From Mycolicibacterium aromaticivorans JS19b1 = JCM 16368 (lineage in GTDB: Bacteria > Actinomycetota > Actinomycetes > Mycobacteriales > Mycobacteriaceae): 64,000 nt of DNA. How positions within the stretch are numbered: the first letter of the stretch is position 1; each line of letters opens with the position of its first letter. The notes beneath the pieces were generated by a model. That model was not told the DNA's origin and did not search any database. It saw only the letters and a list, made by a program, of their open reading frames with translations. Location of the stretch: assembly GCF_000559085.1 (NCBI RefSeq), contig NZ_JALN02000001.1, positions 620,001-684,000 on the forward strand, given 5' to 3'. This document shows, in pieces, positions 36,487 through 45,562 of the stretch. The position numbers and the translations under genes are program-made.

Positions 36487-37851
36487 CTAGCTCTCCTCTA
36501 CAGCAAAAAAGACGTTCTTGGTTTCGGTGAAGTGCAGGGGTGCATCCGGACCGAGTTCGCGGCCCAGCCCGGACTGTTTGAAGCCGCCGAACGGGGTGTT
36601 GTACCGGACCGACGAATGCGAATTCACGCTCAGGTTGCCCGCCTCCACCGCGCGGGACACCCGCACTGCCCGCGACAGGTTGTCGGTCCAGATCGACCCG
36701 GACAGACCGTATTCGGTGTCGTTGGCCAGCGCGATGGCGTCGGCCTCGTCGTCGAACGGCAGCACCGCCACGACCGGTCCGAAGATCTCCTCGGTGACGG
36801 TGCGGTCGGAGCGCCCAGGGGTGAGCACCGTCGGCGGAAACCAGAAACCGGGTCCACTCGGCGCCGAGCCGCGGAAGGCGACGTTGGTGTCATCGGGTAC
36901 GTAGGCCGCCACCGAGTCGAAGTGCTTGCGCGACACCAGCGGCCCCATCTCGGTGTCCCGGGCCGCGGGATCACCGACGACCAGGCCCTTGACTGCCGGC
37001 TCGAGCAGTTCCATGAACTTGTCGAACACGCTGCGCTGCACAAGAATCCGGCTGCGCGCACAGCAGTCCTGCCCGGCGTTGTCGAACACGCCGTAGGGTG
37101 CGGTGGCCGCGGCCCTCTCCAGATCGCAGTCGGCGAACACGATGTTGGCGCTCTTGCCACCAAGCTCCAGGGTGACCCGCTTGACCTGGTTGGCCGCCCC
37201 GGCCATCACCTTGGTGCCGACCTCGGTCGAACCGGTGAACACGATCTTTCGGATATCGGGGTGGCTGATGAACCGCTCCCCGACCACCGAACCGCGGCCG
37301 GGCAGCACCTGGAACAGGTCCTTGGGCAGGCCGGCTTGCACCGCGAGCTCACCGAGCCGCATCGAGGTCAGCGGCGTCCACTCGGCCGGTTTGAGCACCA
37401 CCGCGTTGCCTGCGGCCAGCGCGGGCGCGAAGCCCCACGCCGCGATCGGCATCGGGAAGTTCCACGGCGTGATAACCCCGATCACACCCATCGGCTCGTT
37501 GAACGTCACGTCCAGGCCACCGGCCACCGGAATCTGCTTGCCCGACAAGCGCTCCGGGGTGGCCGAATAGAACTGCAGCACGTCGCGCACATGGCCGGCC
37601 TCCCACTCGGCCGCGCCGATCGGGTGACCGGAGTTGGCGACCTCCAGGGCGGCCAGCTCCCCGACATGCGCGTCGACTGCGGCGGCGAACGCCCGCAATG
37701 CGGCCGCCCGCTCGGCGGGCGCCTGTGCGGCCCAGACCTTTTGGGCGACCCTGGCGCGCGCAACGGCGTCGTCGACACCGGCGACATCGGTGAGCTCCAC
37801 CGTGCGCAGCGACTCTTCCGTGGCCGGATTGACCAGTTCGGTTGTACTCAA
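36487..37851 (-). CDS. aldC: Aldehyde dehydrogenase AldC
   Basis: This 454-residue NAD(P)-dependent aldehyde dehydrogenase equals M. tuberculosis AldC (about 455) in length. TPWNFPMPIAAWGFAPALAAGN, VTLELGGKSANIVF (general base Glu) and NAGQDCCARSRI (catalytic Cys) are present. The start is TTG at 37851: it overlaps the upstream hydrolase stop as TTGA, and GGAAAGAG lies just before it. An ATG-initiated extension of 29 residues inside the neighbour is rejected. It probably oxidises a gamma-glutamylated amino-aldehyde in the same pathway. Confidence 0.92.
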   Translation of the reverse strand: MSTTELVNPATEESLRTVELTDVAGVDDAVARARVAQKVWAAQAPAERAAALRAFAAAVDAHVGELAALEVANSGHPIGAAEWEAGHVRDVLQFYSATPERLSGKQIPVAGGLDVTFNEPMGVIGVITPWNFPMPIAAWGFAPALAAGNAVVLKPAEWTPLTSMRLGELAVQAGLPKDLFQVLPGRGSVVGERFISHPDIRKIVFTGSTEVGTKVMAGAANQVKRVTLELGGKSANIVFADCDLERAAATAPYGVFDNAGQDCCARSRILVQRSVFDKFMELLEPAVKGLVVGDPAARDTEMGPLVSRKHFDSVAAYVPDDTNVAFRGSAPSGPGFWFPPTVLTPGRSDRTVTEEIFGPVVAVLPFDDEADAIALANDTEYGLSGSIWTDNLSRAVRVSRAVEAGNLSVNSHSSVRYNTPFGGFKQSGLGRELGPDAPLHFTETKNVFFAVEES

Positions 37852-38606
37852 TTCACTCTTTCCGTTGTGTAGGCCCGGGCCGCCTCGACCAGGCCGGCGA
37901 ACACGCGAAGATCGTCCAGGGTTTCCTCGGGATGCCATTGCACGGCCAGGACGAAATCGTCGCCAGGCGCCTCGACGGCCTCGATCACACCCTCACCGTC
38001 GAAGGCGCTGATCATCAGTCCGTCACCGAGCCGGTCGATGGCCTGGTGGTGGTAGCACTGCGCATCCGTGCTCTCGCCGATCAGCCCGGCCAGCCGGCTA
38101 CCCGCCACGGTGCGGATCGTCGAGGTCGTGAACACCGCGTTGCCCTGCTGATGACGGGTGTGCCCGACGACGTCCGGGAGGTGCTGGTGCAGTGTGCCGC
38201 CCAGTGCCACGTTGAGCACCTGCGCCCCGCGGCAGATGCCGAGCACCGGCAGGTGCCGCCGTAGCGCCGCGGCAACCAGCGCGAGCTCCCAGGCGTCACG
38301 AACACGGTCCGGCAGGTCGGTGGCCGGGTGCGCATCATGGCCATATGCGGACGGGTCGACATCCCGGCCGCCGGTGACGATCAGACCGTCGACGCCGTCC
38401 AGGATCCGCTCGACGATGCCGGCGTCCACCGGTTGGGGCGGGAGCAGTATGGCGATGCCCCCGGCAAGCGTGACGCCTTCGATGTAGATGCCGGGCAGGA
38501 AGCTCGCGTGCACATCCCAGACACCGGTCTGAGCCTGCTGGAGATACGTCGTGAGGCCCACAACGGGACGGAGCCCGGTCTCCCTCTCAGAGCCGCTCAA
38601 AACCAC
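37848..38606 (-). CDS. Class I glutamine-amidotransferase-like gamma-glutamyl hydrolase (PuuD family, peptidase C26)
   Basis: This 252-residue protein has the C26 catalytic triad: nucleophile Cys in VLGICRGAQVLNVALGG, and His/Glu in VQWHPEE near the C-terminus. PuuD of E. coli hydrolyses gamma-glutamyl-GABA. Here the enzyme would release glutamate from the oxidised gamma-glutamyl intermediate. The start is GTG at 38606, 20 bases inside the glnA4 3' end. It corresponds to Rv2859c but is shorter than I recall for that protein. Confidence 0.88.
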   Translation of the reverse strand: MVLSGSERETGLRPVVGLTTYLQQAQTGVWDVHASFLPGIYIEGVTLAGGIAILLPPQPVDAGIVERILDGVDGLIVTGGRDVDPSAYGHDAHPATDLPDRVRDAWELALVAAALRRHLPVLGICRGAQVLNVALGGTLHQHLPDVVGHTRHQQGNAVFTTSTIRTVAGSRLAGLIGESTDAQCYHHQAIDRLGDGLMISAFDGEGVIEAVEAPGDDFVLAVQWHPEETLDDLRVFAGLVEAARAYTTERVN

Positions 38607-40026
38607 GCACCCTCTCCCAGTCGGTGACCGCGGAGTTGAACGCCGCCAACTCGACGCGAGCGTTGTTCAGGTAGTGCTCCACGACGTCGTCGCCGAACAC
38701 CTCGCGCGCCACCGTCGAACCCTCGAAGAGCGCGGCCGCCTCGGCCAGCGTGGTCGGCAGCCGTTCGGCTCCACTGGTGTAGGCGTTGCCGTCGACCGCG
38801 TCGGGCAGCTCCAGCCCGTTGTCGATGCCATACAGCCCGCCGGCAATCAGCGCCGCCACCGCAAGGTACTGGTTGACGTCACCGCCGGGTGCGCGACACT
38901 CCATCCGCATCCCGGACCCGTGGCCGACCACCCGCAGCGCGCAGGTGCGGTTGTCCATGCCCCACGCGATCGCGGTCGGCGCGAAGCTGCCGTCGACAAA
39001 CCGCTTGTAGGAGTTGATGTTCGGTGCGTAGAACAGCGTCAGCTCGCGCAGCGTGGCGAGCTGACCGGCGATGAAGCTGCGGAACATCGGCGACATGCCG
39101 AGCTCGTCGGAGTCATCAGCGAACACCGCGGAGCCGTCGGTACCACGGAACGAGATGTGAATGTGGCAGCTGTTCCCTTCCCGCTCATCGTATTTCGCCA
39201 TGAACGTCAGGCTCTTGCCGTGCTGATCGGCGATCTCTTTCGCGCCGTTCTTGTAGATCGTGTGGTTGTCGCAGGTGACCAGTGCGTCGGCGTACCGGAA
39301 CCCGATCTCCTGCTGGCCGAGGTTGCATTCGCCTTTGACGCCCTCGCAGTACATGCCGGCACCGGCCATCCCGTTACGGATGTCGCGCAGCAGCGGCTCC
39401 ATCCGGGTCGACGCCAGCATCGCGTAGTCGATGTTGTAGTCGGTCGCCGGAGTGATGTTGCGGTAACCGGACTTCCAGGCGTCGCGGTAGGTCGTGTCGA
39501 ACGCCATGAATTCGAGTTCGGTCGCGGCGACCGCACACATATCGCGTTCGGCGAGCCGGTCGAGCTGCTTGCGCAAAATGCTGCGCGGCGCCTGGTTCAC
39601 CGGCCGGCCATCGGTCCACGACAGATCGGCCATTACCAGCGCGGTGGCCGACAGCCACGGTATGCGGCGCAGCGTGCTGAAATCCGGGGTCATCACCATG
39701 TCGCCGTAGCCGGTCTCCCAGCTCGAGATCGCGTAGCCGCCGACGGTGTTGTTGTCGACATCCACCGCCAGCAGGTAGTTGCAGCACTCGGCGCCGTGGG
39801 CGGCGACGTCGTCGACGAACAATTCGGCCGAGATCCGCTTGCCGGTCAACCGGCCTTGCATGTCGGCAAAGGCCACGATCACCGTGTCGATCTCACCGGC
39901 GGCCACCATGGCGTCCAACTCGGCCTGCAGCAGCAGACCTGGCCGGCGGCGGCCTGCACCATCAGGCGTCACGCGTGCCCCTCTCGATAGCCCGGGATCG
40001 GGTTGATTAGACGGAAAGTCAACCAT
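38587..40026 (-). CDS. glnA4: Glutamine-synthetase-like gamma-glutamyl-amine ligase GlnA4
   Basis: This 479-residue GS-fold enzyme has TELEFMAFDTTY, KGECNLGQQEIGFRYADA, NSCHIHIS and RMECRAPGGDVNQYLA. It lacks the adenylylation-site sequence of assimilatory GlnA1. It is very close to M. tuberculosis GlnA4 (about 457 residues) except for about 20 extra N-terminal residues. In Streptomyces, GlnA4 ligates glutamate to ethanolamine and GlnA3 to polyamines. It would start this pathway by ATP-dependent gamma-glutamylation of an amine. The start is ATG at 40026. It is divergent from an APC permease. Confidence 0.9.
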   Translation of the reverse strand: MVDFPSNQPDPGLSRGARVTPDGAGRRRPGLLLQAELDAMVAAGEIDTVIVAFADMQGRLTGKRISAELFVDDVAAHGAECCNYLLAVDVDNNTVGGYAISSWETGYGDMVMTPDFSTLRRIPWLSATALVMADLSWTDGRPVNQAPRSILRKQLDRLAERDMCAVAATELEFMAFDTTYRDAWKSGYRNITPATDYNIDYAMLASTRMEPLLRDIRNGMAGAGMYCEGVKGECNLGQQEIGFRYADALVTCDNHTIYKNGAKEIADQHGKSLTFMAKYDEREGNSCHIHISFRGTDGSAVFADDSDELGMSPMFRSFIAGQLATLRELTLFYAPNINSYKRFVDGSFAPTAIAWGMDNRTCALRVVGHGSGMRMECRAPGGDVNQYLAVAALIAGGLYGIDNGLELPDAVDGNAYTSGAERLPTTLAEAAALFEGSTVAREVFGDDVVEHYLNNARVELAAFNSAVTDWERVRGFERL

Positions 40027-40060
40027 TGGATGCCTCCAGCGCGGCGGCGTCGTGGTCCAG

Positions 40061-40072
40061 GTTTACATAAAC
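40061..40072. promoter_or_regulatory. GTTTACATAAAC palindrome, candidate GntR operator
   Basis: GTTTA and TAAAC are inverted around CA in the divergent glnA4/permease intergenic region, 35 bases from the glnA4 start. Its size and A/T-rich core suit a FadR-type GntR dimer, but it is not the classic FadR consensus. Confidence 0.4.
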
Positions 40073-40174
40073 GTCACTCCAAAGGTAGGACACCAGACCA
40101 ATAGCACTCTATTCTCCCTACTCAGGAGCGCGCCGGTGGGCGCCTCTTCGTCATCACGCCCAGAAGGAGACACA

Positions 40175-41746
40175 GTGCCAGAGGGTCACGAACTACTCGA
40201 CGACGACGAAAAGCACCTCGCCAGCCTCGGGTATACGCAGGAGTTGCACCGGTCCTGGTCCGGCTTCAGCAATTTCGCCATCTCGTTCTCGATCATCTCG
40301 ATCCTGGCCGGCTGTTTCACGTCGTTCGGTCTCGGTTGGAACAACGGTGGTCCGGCGGCGATCGCCTGGGGCTGGCCGATCATCTCGGTCTTCATTCTGA
40401 TCATCGGACTCTGTATGTCCGAGCTCGTGTCGGCCTACCCGACATCGGGCGGAATCTATTGGTGGGCAGCCAAACTCGGCGGCCCGAAGGCCGGGTACTA
40501 CACCGGCTGGCTGAACCTGATCGGCCTGATCGCGATCCTGGCGTCGGTGGCCTACGGGTCGGCGACCTTCCTGGATCTGACGCTGGGCACCTTCAGCGAG
40601 AGCTGGCTGGCCGGCTACAGCCTCACCCGAGTGTTCTGGATGTTCCTGGTCATCCTGATCGTGGTGGCGCTCATCAACATCTTCTCCAGTCACCTGCTGG
40701 CCGTGATCAACAACATCTCGGTGTGGTGGCACGTCATCGGCGCCGCTGCCGTGATCGTGATCCTGTGGGCGCTGCCCGAGCAGCACGCCAGCTTCTCCAC
40801 GGTGTTCGCAACGACTGTCAACAACACCGGCTTCTTCGGCGGCTCCACCTCGGGCTTCGGCTTCCTGCTGTTCGTGCTGCCGATGTCGGCGATCCTGACC
40901 CAGTACACGATCACCGGTTACGACGCATCGGCCCACTTGTCCGAGGAGACCAAGAGCGCCGCCGACGGAGCCGCCAAGGGCATCTGGCGGTCGATCTTCT
41001 ACTCGGCGATCGGGGGCTGGATCCTGCTGCTGACCTTCCTGTTCGCCGTGCAGGATGTCGACGGCGTCACCAAGGGCGGCGGCGCGGTCGCCACCATCTT
41101 CAGCCAGGCGATGGACTCCAAGTGGGTCGGCATCGTGCTGCTGATCTCGACCGCAGGCCAACTGTTCTGCACGACGGCCTGCCAGACCAGCGCATCGCGC
41201 ATGCTGTTCGCGTTCAGCCGGGACCGGGCGGTGCCCGGCCATCAGCTGTGGGCCAAGCTCAGCAGCAGGAGGGTGCCCGCCAACGCGGTCATCGTGACCG
41301 CGGCGATCGCGGCGATCATCACCCTGCCTGCGCTGGTAAAGGTCGACATCAACGGCGCACCGGTGCCGATTGCGTTCTTCGCCGTCGTCTCCATCGGCGT
41401 GGTGGGCCTGTACCTGTGCTTCGCGGTGCCGATCTACTACCGCTGGAAGGCCGGCGACTCGTTCCCGCTGGGCAAATGGAATCTTCGGGGGCACCACAAG
41501 TGGATGGCACCGGTGGCGCTGGCCGAGATCGTCATCACGTCGATCATCGCGATGTTCCCGACATCGCTCGGCGGCGCGCCGTGGGATGCCAGCTTCGAGT
41601 GGAAGTACGTGAACTACACACCACTGCTGGTCGGTGGCGTGCTGATCCTGCTCTATGTCTACTGGCACGTGTCGGTGAAGAACTGGTTCACCGGGCCGGT
41701 GCGGCAAATCGATGTCACCGGTGACGAACTGGAGGGGGTTTCCTAG
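40175..41746 (+). CDS. APC-superfamily amino acid/amine permease
   Basis: This 523-residue permease has about 12 membrane segments. PTSGGIYWWAAKLGGPKAGYY and ITGYDASAHLSEETKSA are typical of the GABA/choline-like (BAT/GabP) amino acid transporters. It is divergent from glnA4 and likely imports the amine or amino alcohol that GlnA4 modifies. AGAAGGAG precedes GTG 40175. A hairpin terminator follows 45 bases after the stop. Confidence 0.88.
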   Translation: MPEGHELLDDDEKHLASLGYTQELHRSWSGFSNFAISFSIISILAGCFTSFGLGWNNGGPAAIAWGWPIISVFILIIGLCMSELVSAYPTSGGIYWWAAKLGGPKAGYYTGWLNLIGLIAILASVAYGSATFLDLTLGTFSESWLAGYSLTRVFWMFLVILIVVALINIFSSHLLAVINNISVWWHVIGAAAVIVILWALPEQHASFSTVFATTVNNTGFFGGSTSGFGFLLFVLPMSAILTQYTITGYDASAHLSEETKSAADGAAKGIWRSIFYSAIGGWILLLTFLFAVQDVDGVTKGGGAVATIFSQAMDSKWVGIVLLISTAGQLFCTTACQTSASRMLFAFSRDRAVPGHQLWAKLSSRRVPANAVIVTAAIAAIITLPALVKVDINGAPVPIAFFAVVSIGVVGLYLCFAVPIYYRWKAGDSFPLGKWNLRGHHKWMAPVALAEIVITSIIAMFPTSLGGAPWDASFEWKYVNYTPLLVGGVLILLYVYWHVSVKNWFTGPVRQIDVTGDELEGVS

Positions 41747-41790
41747 CACCGGAGGAGACCACAACCCAGGCCCTCCGTGAGGCGGGCCCC

Positions 41791-41826
41791 GCGCCCCTCG
41801 TGCCCCAGGCCGAGGGGCGCGGTTTA
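41791..41826 (+). terminator. Rho-independent-like terminator after the permease
   Basis: GCGCCCCTCG and CGAGGGGCGC form a perfect 10-bp stem with a 10-base loop, followed by GGTTTA. The short T-run is normal for mycobacteria. Confidence 0.7.
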
Positions 41827-41835
41827 TGTGTGGTG

Positions 41836-41899
41836 CCCGTCTTGTGTGGAGCCCGTCTTGTGTGGAGCCCGTCTTGTGTGGAGCCCGTCTTGTGTGAGC
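41836..41899 (+). repeat. Tandem repeat, four copies of a 16-base unit
   Basis: CCCGTCTTGTGTGGAG is repeated head to tail at 41836, 41852, 41868 and 41884; the last copy differs at its 3' end. The unit length is not a multiple of three and no gene covers it. It is a VNTR-type locus between the permease terminator and the NAGGN promoter. Confidence 0.9.
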
Positions 41900-41913
41900 A
41901 CCGTCTCGGCCCG

Positions 41914-41938
41914 GGTTAAGAATCGTTCGTCGCGGGTA
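41914..41938 (+). promoter_or_regulatory. SigF-like promoter of the NAGGN genes
   Basis: GGTTA (41914-41918) and GGGTA (41934-41938) are 15 bases apart, one mismatch from the mycobacterial SigF pattern GTTT-N15-17-GGGTA. Transcription would start near 41946, 40 bases before the ATG. Confidence 0.5.
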
Positions 41939-41985
41939 AATAGGAGCGCCGAAGACAGCGAAAAAGACGGGATTGGTCGGGAACG

Positions 41986-43794
41986 ATGTGTGGAGCGGCG
42001 GGTGAAGTCCGTCTCGACAATCAGGCCCCCGATGTGGCCGCGGTGGCTGCAATGGCGGAGACGATGGAGCCCCGCGGGCCGGACGCGTCGGGTGTGTGGT
42101 CGCAGGGGCGGGTGGCGCTCGGCCATCGCCGGTTGAAGATCATCGACCTGTCCGACGCCGGGGCCCAGCCTATGGTCGACGCCGAACTCGGATTGACCAT
42201 CGCCTGGAACGGCTGCATCTACAACTACGAAGCCTTGCGCGACGAACTCGCTGGACACGGCTACCGGTTCTTCTCCCACAGCGATACCGAGGTTTTGCTC
42301 AAGGCGTACCACCACTGGGGTGACCGGTTCGTCGACCGGCTGTACGGCATGTTCGCCTTCGCGATCACCGAACGAGACAGCGGACGCGTACTGCTCGGCC
42401 GTGACCGGCTGGGCATCAAACCGCTGTACATCAGCGAGGATTCCCATCGCATCCGGTTCGCGTCGTCACTGCCCGCCCTGCTGGCCGGTGGCGGCGTCGA
42501 CACCCGCATCGACCCGATCGCGCTGCACCATTACCTGACCTTCCATTCGGTGGTCCCGGCGCCGCGCACCATCCTGTGCGGGGTCCGCAAGCTCGCCCCC
42601 GGCACCCTGCTGGCCATCGAACCCGACGGCAAGCGACGTGAGATCACCTATTGGCAACCGGATTTCAGCCGTCGCGCGGACCGATCCGACTGGAGCGAAC
42701 GCGATTGGGAGGACGCGGTCCTCGACTCGCTGCGGGCCGCCGTGAAGCGGCGCCTGGTCGCCGACGTGCCCGTCGGCTGCCTGCTCTCGGGAGGGGTGGA
42801 TTCGAGCCTGATCGTCGGACTGCTCGCCGAAGCCGGCCAGCACGGACTGTCCACCTTCTCGATCGGTTTCGAATCGGTCGGCGGCGTCAAGGGTGACGAG
42901 TTCGTCTACTCCGACATCGTGGCCGAGCGGTTCGGCACCGACCACCACCAGATCCGCATCGACACCGCTCGGATGCTGCCCGCTCTGCAGGGCGCGATCG
43001 GCGCGATGAGCGAGCCGATGGTCTCCCACGACTGCGTCGCGTTCTACCTGTTGAGCCAGGAAGTCGCCAAGCACGTCAAGGTCGTTCAGTCCGGTCAGGG
43101 CGCCGACGAGGTCTTCGCCGGCTACCACTGGTATCCCCCGATGGCCGAGCCGGACGCGGCCAGCGTCGACGGTTCCCTGGCGCGTTACCGCGGAGCGTTC
43201 TTCGACCGCGATCACGACGGCGTGGCCGCACTGCTCGCTGACGACCGGCTCACCGGCCGGGAGGATCCCAGCCTGTCGTTCGTCGCGGAGCACTTCGCCC
43301 GGGCCGGCGCGCAGACCGGGGTGGACCGCGCGTTGCGACTGGACACCACCGTGATGCTGGTCGATGATCCGGTCAAGCGAGTCGACAACATGACGATGGC
43401 CTGGGGGCTGGAGGGCCGGGTGCCCTTCCTCGACCACGATCTGGTGGAGTTGGCGGCGACCTGCCCGCCTGAGCTCAAGACCGCCCACGGCGGCAAGGGC
43501 GTGCTCAAAGAGGCTGCCCGCCAAGTTATTCCGGCCGAGGTGATCGACCGACCGAAGGGCTATTTCCCGGTTCCCGCGCTTACCCACCTGGAAGGGCCTT
43601 ACCTGGAGATGGTCCGCGACGCGTTGTACGCGCCCCAGGCCAAGGAACGCGGCCTGTTCCGGCCCGAGGCGGTCGAGCGGTTGCTTGCCGATCCCAACGG
43701 GCGGCTGACCCCGCTGCGCGGCAACGAACTCTGGCAGATCGGGCTCCTCGAGCTATGGCTGCAGCAGCACGGCATCACGGGGCCGGCCGCATGA
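41986..43794 (+). CDS. N-acetylglutaminylglutamine amidotransferase (asparagine-synthase family)
   Basis: This 602-residue protein starts MCGAAGE, so Cys2 becomes the N-terminal glutaminase nucleophile after Met removal. RGPDASGVW, WNGCIYNYEALR and the synthetase P-loop LLSGGVDSSL (near 265) follow. Beside a GNAT/ATP-grasp fusion gene, this identifies the amidotransferase that finishes N-acetylglutaminylglutamine amide (NAGGN), an osmoprotective dipeptide of Sinorhizobium and Pseudomonas. Its last codon overlaps the partner start as ATGA. Confidence 0.9.
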   Translation: MCGAAGEVRLDNQAPDVAAVAAMAETMEPRGPDASGVWSQGRVALGHRRLKIIDLSDAGAQPMVDAELGLTIAWNGCIYNYEALRDELAGHGYRFFSHSDTEVLLKAYHHWGDRFVDRLYGMFAFAITERDSGRVLLGRDRLGIKPLYISEDSHRIRFASSLPALLAGGGVDTRIDPIALHHYLTFHSVVPAPRTILCGVRKLAPGTLLAIEPDGKRREITYWQPDFSRRADRSDWSERDWEDAVLDSLRAAVKRRLVADVPVGCLLSGGVDSSLIVGLLAEAGQHGLSTFSIGFESVGGVKGDEFVYSDIVAERFGTDHHQIRIDTARMLPALQGAIGAMSEPMVSHDCVAFYLLSQEVAKHVKVVQSGQGADEVFAGYHWYPPMAEPDAASVDGSLARYRGAFFDRDHDGVAALLADDRLTGREDPSLSFVAEHFARAGAQTGVDRALRLDTTVMLVDDPVKRVDNMTMAWGLEGRVPFLDHDLVELAATCPPELKTAHGGKGVLKEAARQVIPAEVIDRPKGYFPVPALTHLEGPYLEMVRDALYAPQAKERGLFRPEAVERLLADPNGRLTPLRGNELWQIGLLELWLQQHGITGPAA

Positions 43795-45560
43795 GCACCT
43801 CGTCGCACACCGAGGCCATCACGATGAGCCTGCACGAGGCCTCACCCGAGGACCTGGTCCGCGAGATGTCCGACGACACCGTCCTTGAATTGGGTTGGGG
43901 CCGGCTGATTTTCGGGCAGACCTTCGAGAACCCCGACAAGCTGGCCGCGGTGCTGCAGCAGGAGGAGCAGGGCCGGCGCGACATCTGCATCTACGCCCGC
44001 GAATCGCATGTGCTGGTGGCCAAGTCGCCGGCCGAGCTGTTCATCGACCCGAGCCACACCTACCGCTGGCGGCTGCACTCCGACGATCCCGAAGTGCCGA
44101 TACCGGCCGGATTCACCGTGCGCCCGCTACGCGATCAGGCCGAAGCCGACGAAATGAACCGGGTGTACGTGCGCTGCGGCATGGTGCCCGCCCCCACCGA
44201 ACTGATCTGGAACAACCACCTGCACCGCGACGCGGTGGAGTATCTCGTCGCGGTGCGCGACGACGACGGCTCGGTGGTCGGCACCGTGACCGGGGTCGAC
44301 CACAAACGGCTGTTCAACGATCCCGAGGACGGCTCGAGCCTGTGGTCACTGGCGGTCGACCCGACCGCCAGCCTGCCCGGCATCGGCGCATCGCTGACCC
44401 GCACGCTGGCCGCCGTGTTCCGTGAGCGCGGCCGCGCCTACCTGGACCTCTCGGTGGCCTATGACAACGACGCCGCGATCGCGCTGTACGAGAAGCTCGG
44501 CTTCCAGCGCGTTCCGGTGCTGGCCGTGAAGCGCAAGAACGCGATCAACGAGCCGCTGTTCACCCCGGCGTCCGAGACAGTCGACGATCTGAACCCGTAC
44601 GCGCGCATCATCGCCGACGAGGCCATGCGCCGCGGAATCCGCATCGAGGTCCTCGACGCCGAAACCGGTGAGATGCGACTGTCTTACGGCGGCCGCAGCG
44701 TGGTGACGCGAGAGTCCTTGAGCGAATACACCTCCGCGGTCGCGATGAGCCGCTGCGACGACAAGCGACTGACCCGTCGCATCGTGTCCGAAGCCGGCAT
44801 CGTCGTGCCGCGGGGCCGCCTGGCCACCTTCGATCACGACGACCACGCCTTCCTGGCCGAGGTCGGTGACGTCGTCGTCAAACCGACCCGGGGCGAGCAG
44901 GGTAAGGGCATCACCGTCGGGATCGACAGCCGCGAGGCGCTCGACGCCGCCCTGACCCGCGCCCGTGAACAGCACCCCGAAGTGCTGATCGAACAACGCG
45001 CATCCGGCGACGACCTTCGCCTGGTGGTCATCGACGGCAAGGTCGTCGCTGCGGCTCTGCGCAAACCGGCCGAGATCGTCGGCACCGGCACACACACTGT
45101 GCGAGAACTCATCGAGACCCAGAGCCGCCGCCGCGCCGCGGCCACCGGTGGTGAATCGCGTATCCCCCTCGACGACGTCACCGAAGCGACTGTCGCCGAG
45201 GCCGGTTGGTCCTTCGACGACGTCCTCCCCGAAAGCGAACGGCTGCGGGTGCGCAAGACCGCAAACCTGCACCAGGGCGGCACCATTCACGATGTGACGG
45301 CCATCGTGCATCCCGAGCTGTGCCGGGTCGCCGTGGTGGCGGCCGACGCCATCAGTATCCCGGTCACCGGCATCGATCTGCTGGTGCCCGACGTGACACG
45401 CGACGAGTATGTGTTCATCGAAGCCAACGAACGGCCCGGGCTGGCCAATCACCAGCCGCAGCCCACCGCACAGGCTTTCGTCGACTTCCTGTTCCCCGGA
45501 CAGCCGGGTCTACCCCAGGCGTGGACCCCCAGCGAGGCGACGGACGCGCCGCCGCGCTGA
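43791..45560 (+). CDS. ngg: N-acetylglutaminylglutamine synthetase (GNAT + ATP-grasp fusion)
   Basis: This 589-residue fusion has a GNAT acetyltransferase region around residues 95-255 (DPTASLPGIGASLTRTLA, then the NDAAIALYEKLGFQRVPV end). An ATP-grasp ligase follows at about 320-570, with VVVKPTRGEQGKGITVGI and FIEANERPGLANHQPQP. It would acetylate glutamine and ligate a second glutamine, the first steps of NAGGN synthesis. The start is ATG at 43791 in an ATGA overlap with the amidotransferase gene. It ends two bases before a convergent hydrolase stop. Confidence 0.9.
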   Translation: MSTSSHTEAITMSLHEASPEDLVREMSDDTVLELGWGRLIFGQTFENPDKLAAVLQQEEQGRRDICIYARESHVLVAKSPAELFIDPSHTYRWRLHSDDPEVPIPAGFTVRPLRDQAEADEMNRVYVRCGMVPAPTELIWNNHLHRDAVEYLVAVRDDDGSVVGTVTGVDHKRLFNDPEDGSSLWSLAVDPTASLPGIGASLTRTLAAVFRERGRAYLDLSVAYDNDAAIALYEKLGFQRVPVLAVKRKNAINEPLFTPASETVDDLNPYARIIADEAMRRGIRIEVLDAETGEMRLSYGGRSVVTRESLSEYTSAVAMSRCDDKRLTRRIVSEAGIVVPRGRLATFDHDDHAFLAEVGDVVVKPTRGEQGKGITVGIDSREALDAALTRAREQHPEVLIEQRASGDDLRLVVIDGKVVAAALRKPAEIVGTGTHTVRELIETQSRRRAAATGGESRIPLDDVTEATVAEAGWSFDDVLPESERLRVRKTANLHQGGTIHDVTAIVHPELCRVAVVAADAISIPVTGIDLLVPDVTRDEYVFIEANERPGLANHQPQPTAQAFVDFLFPGQPGLPQAWTPSEATDAPPR

Positions 45561-45562
45561 AT

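Noticed and set aside
40193..42052. 619-residue minus-strand frame across the permease and the tandem repeat
   Set aside because: Low-complexity, Asp/His/Gln/Arg-rich antisense frame; the permease on the other strand has clear membrane segments and motifs. Its repeated TRRAPH peptides come from the 16-base DNA repeat.
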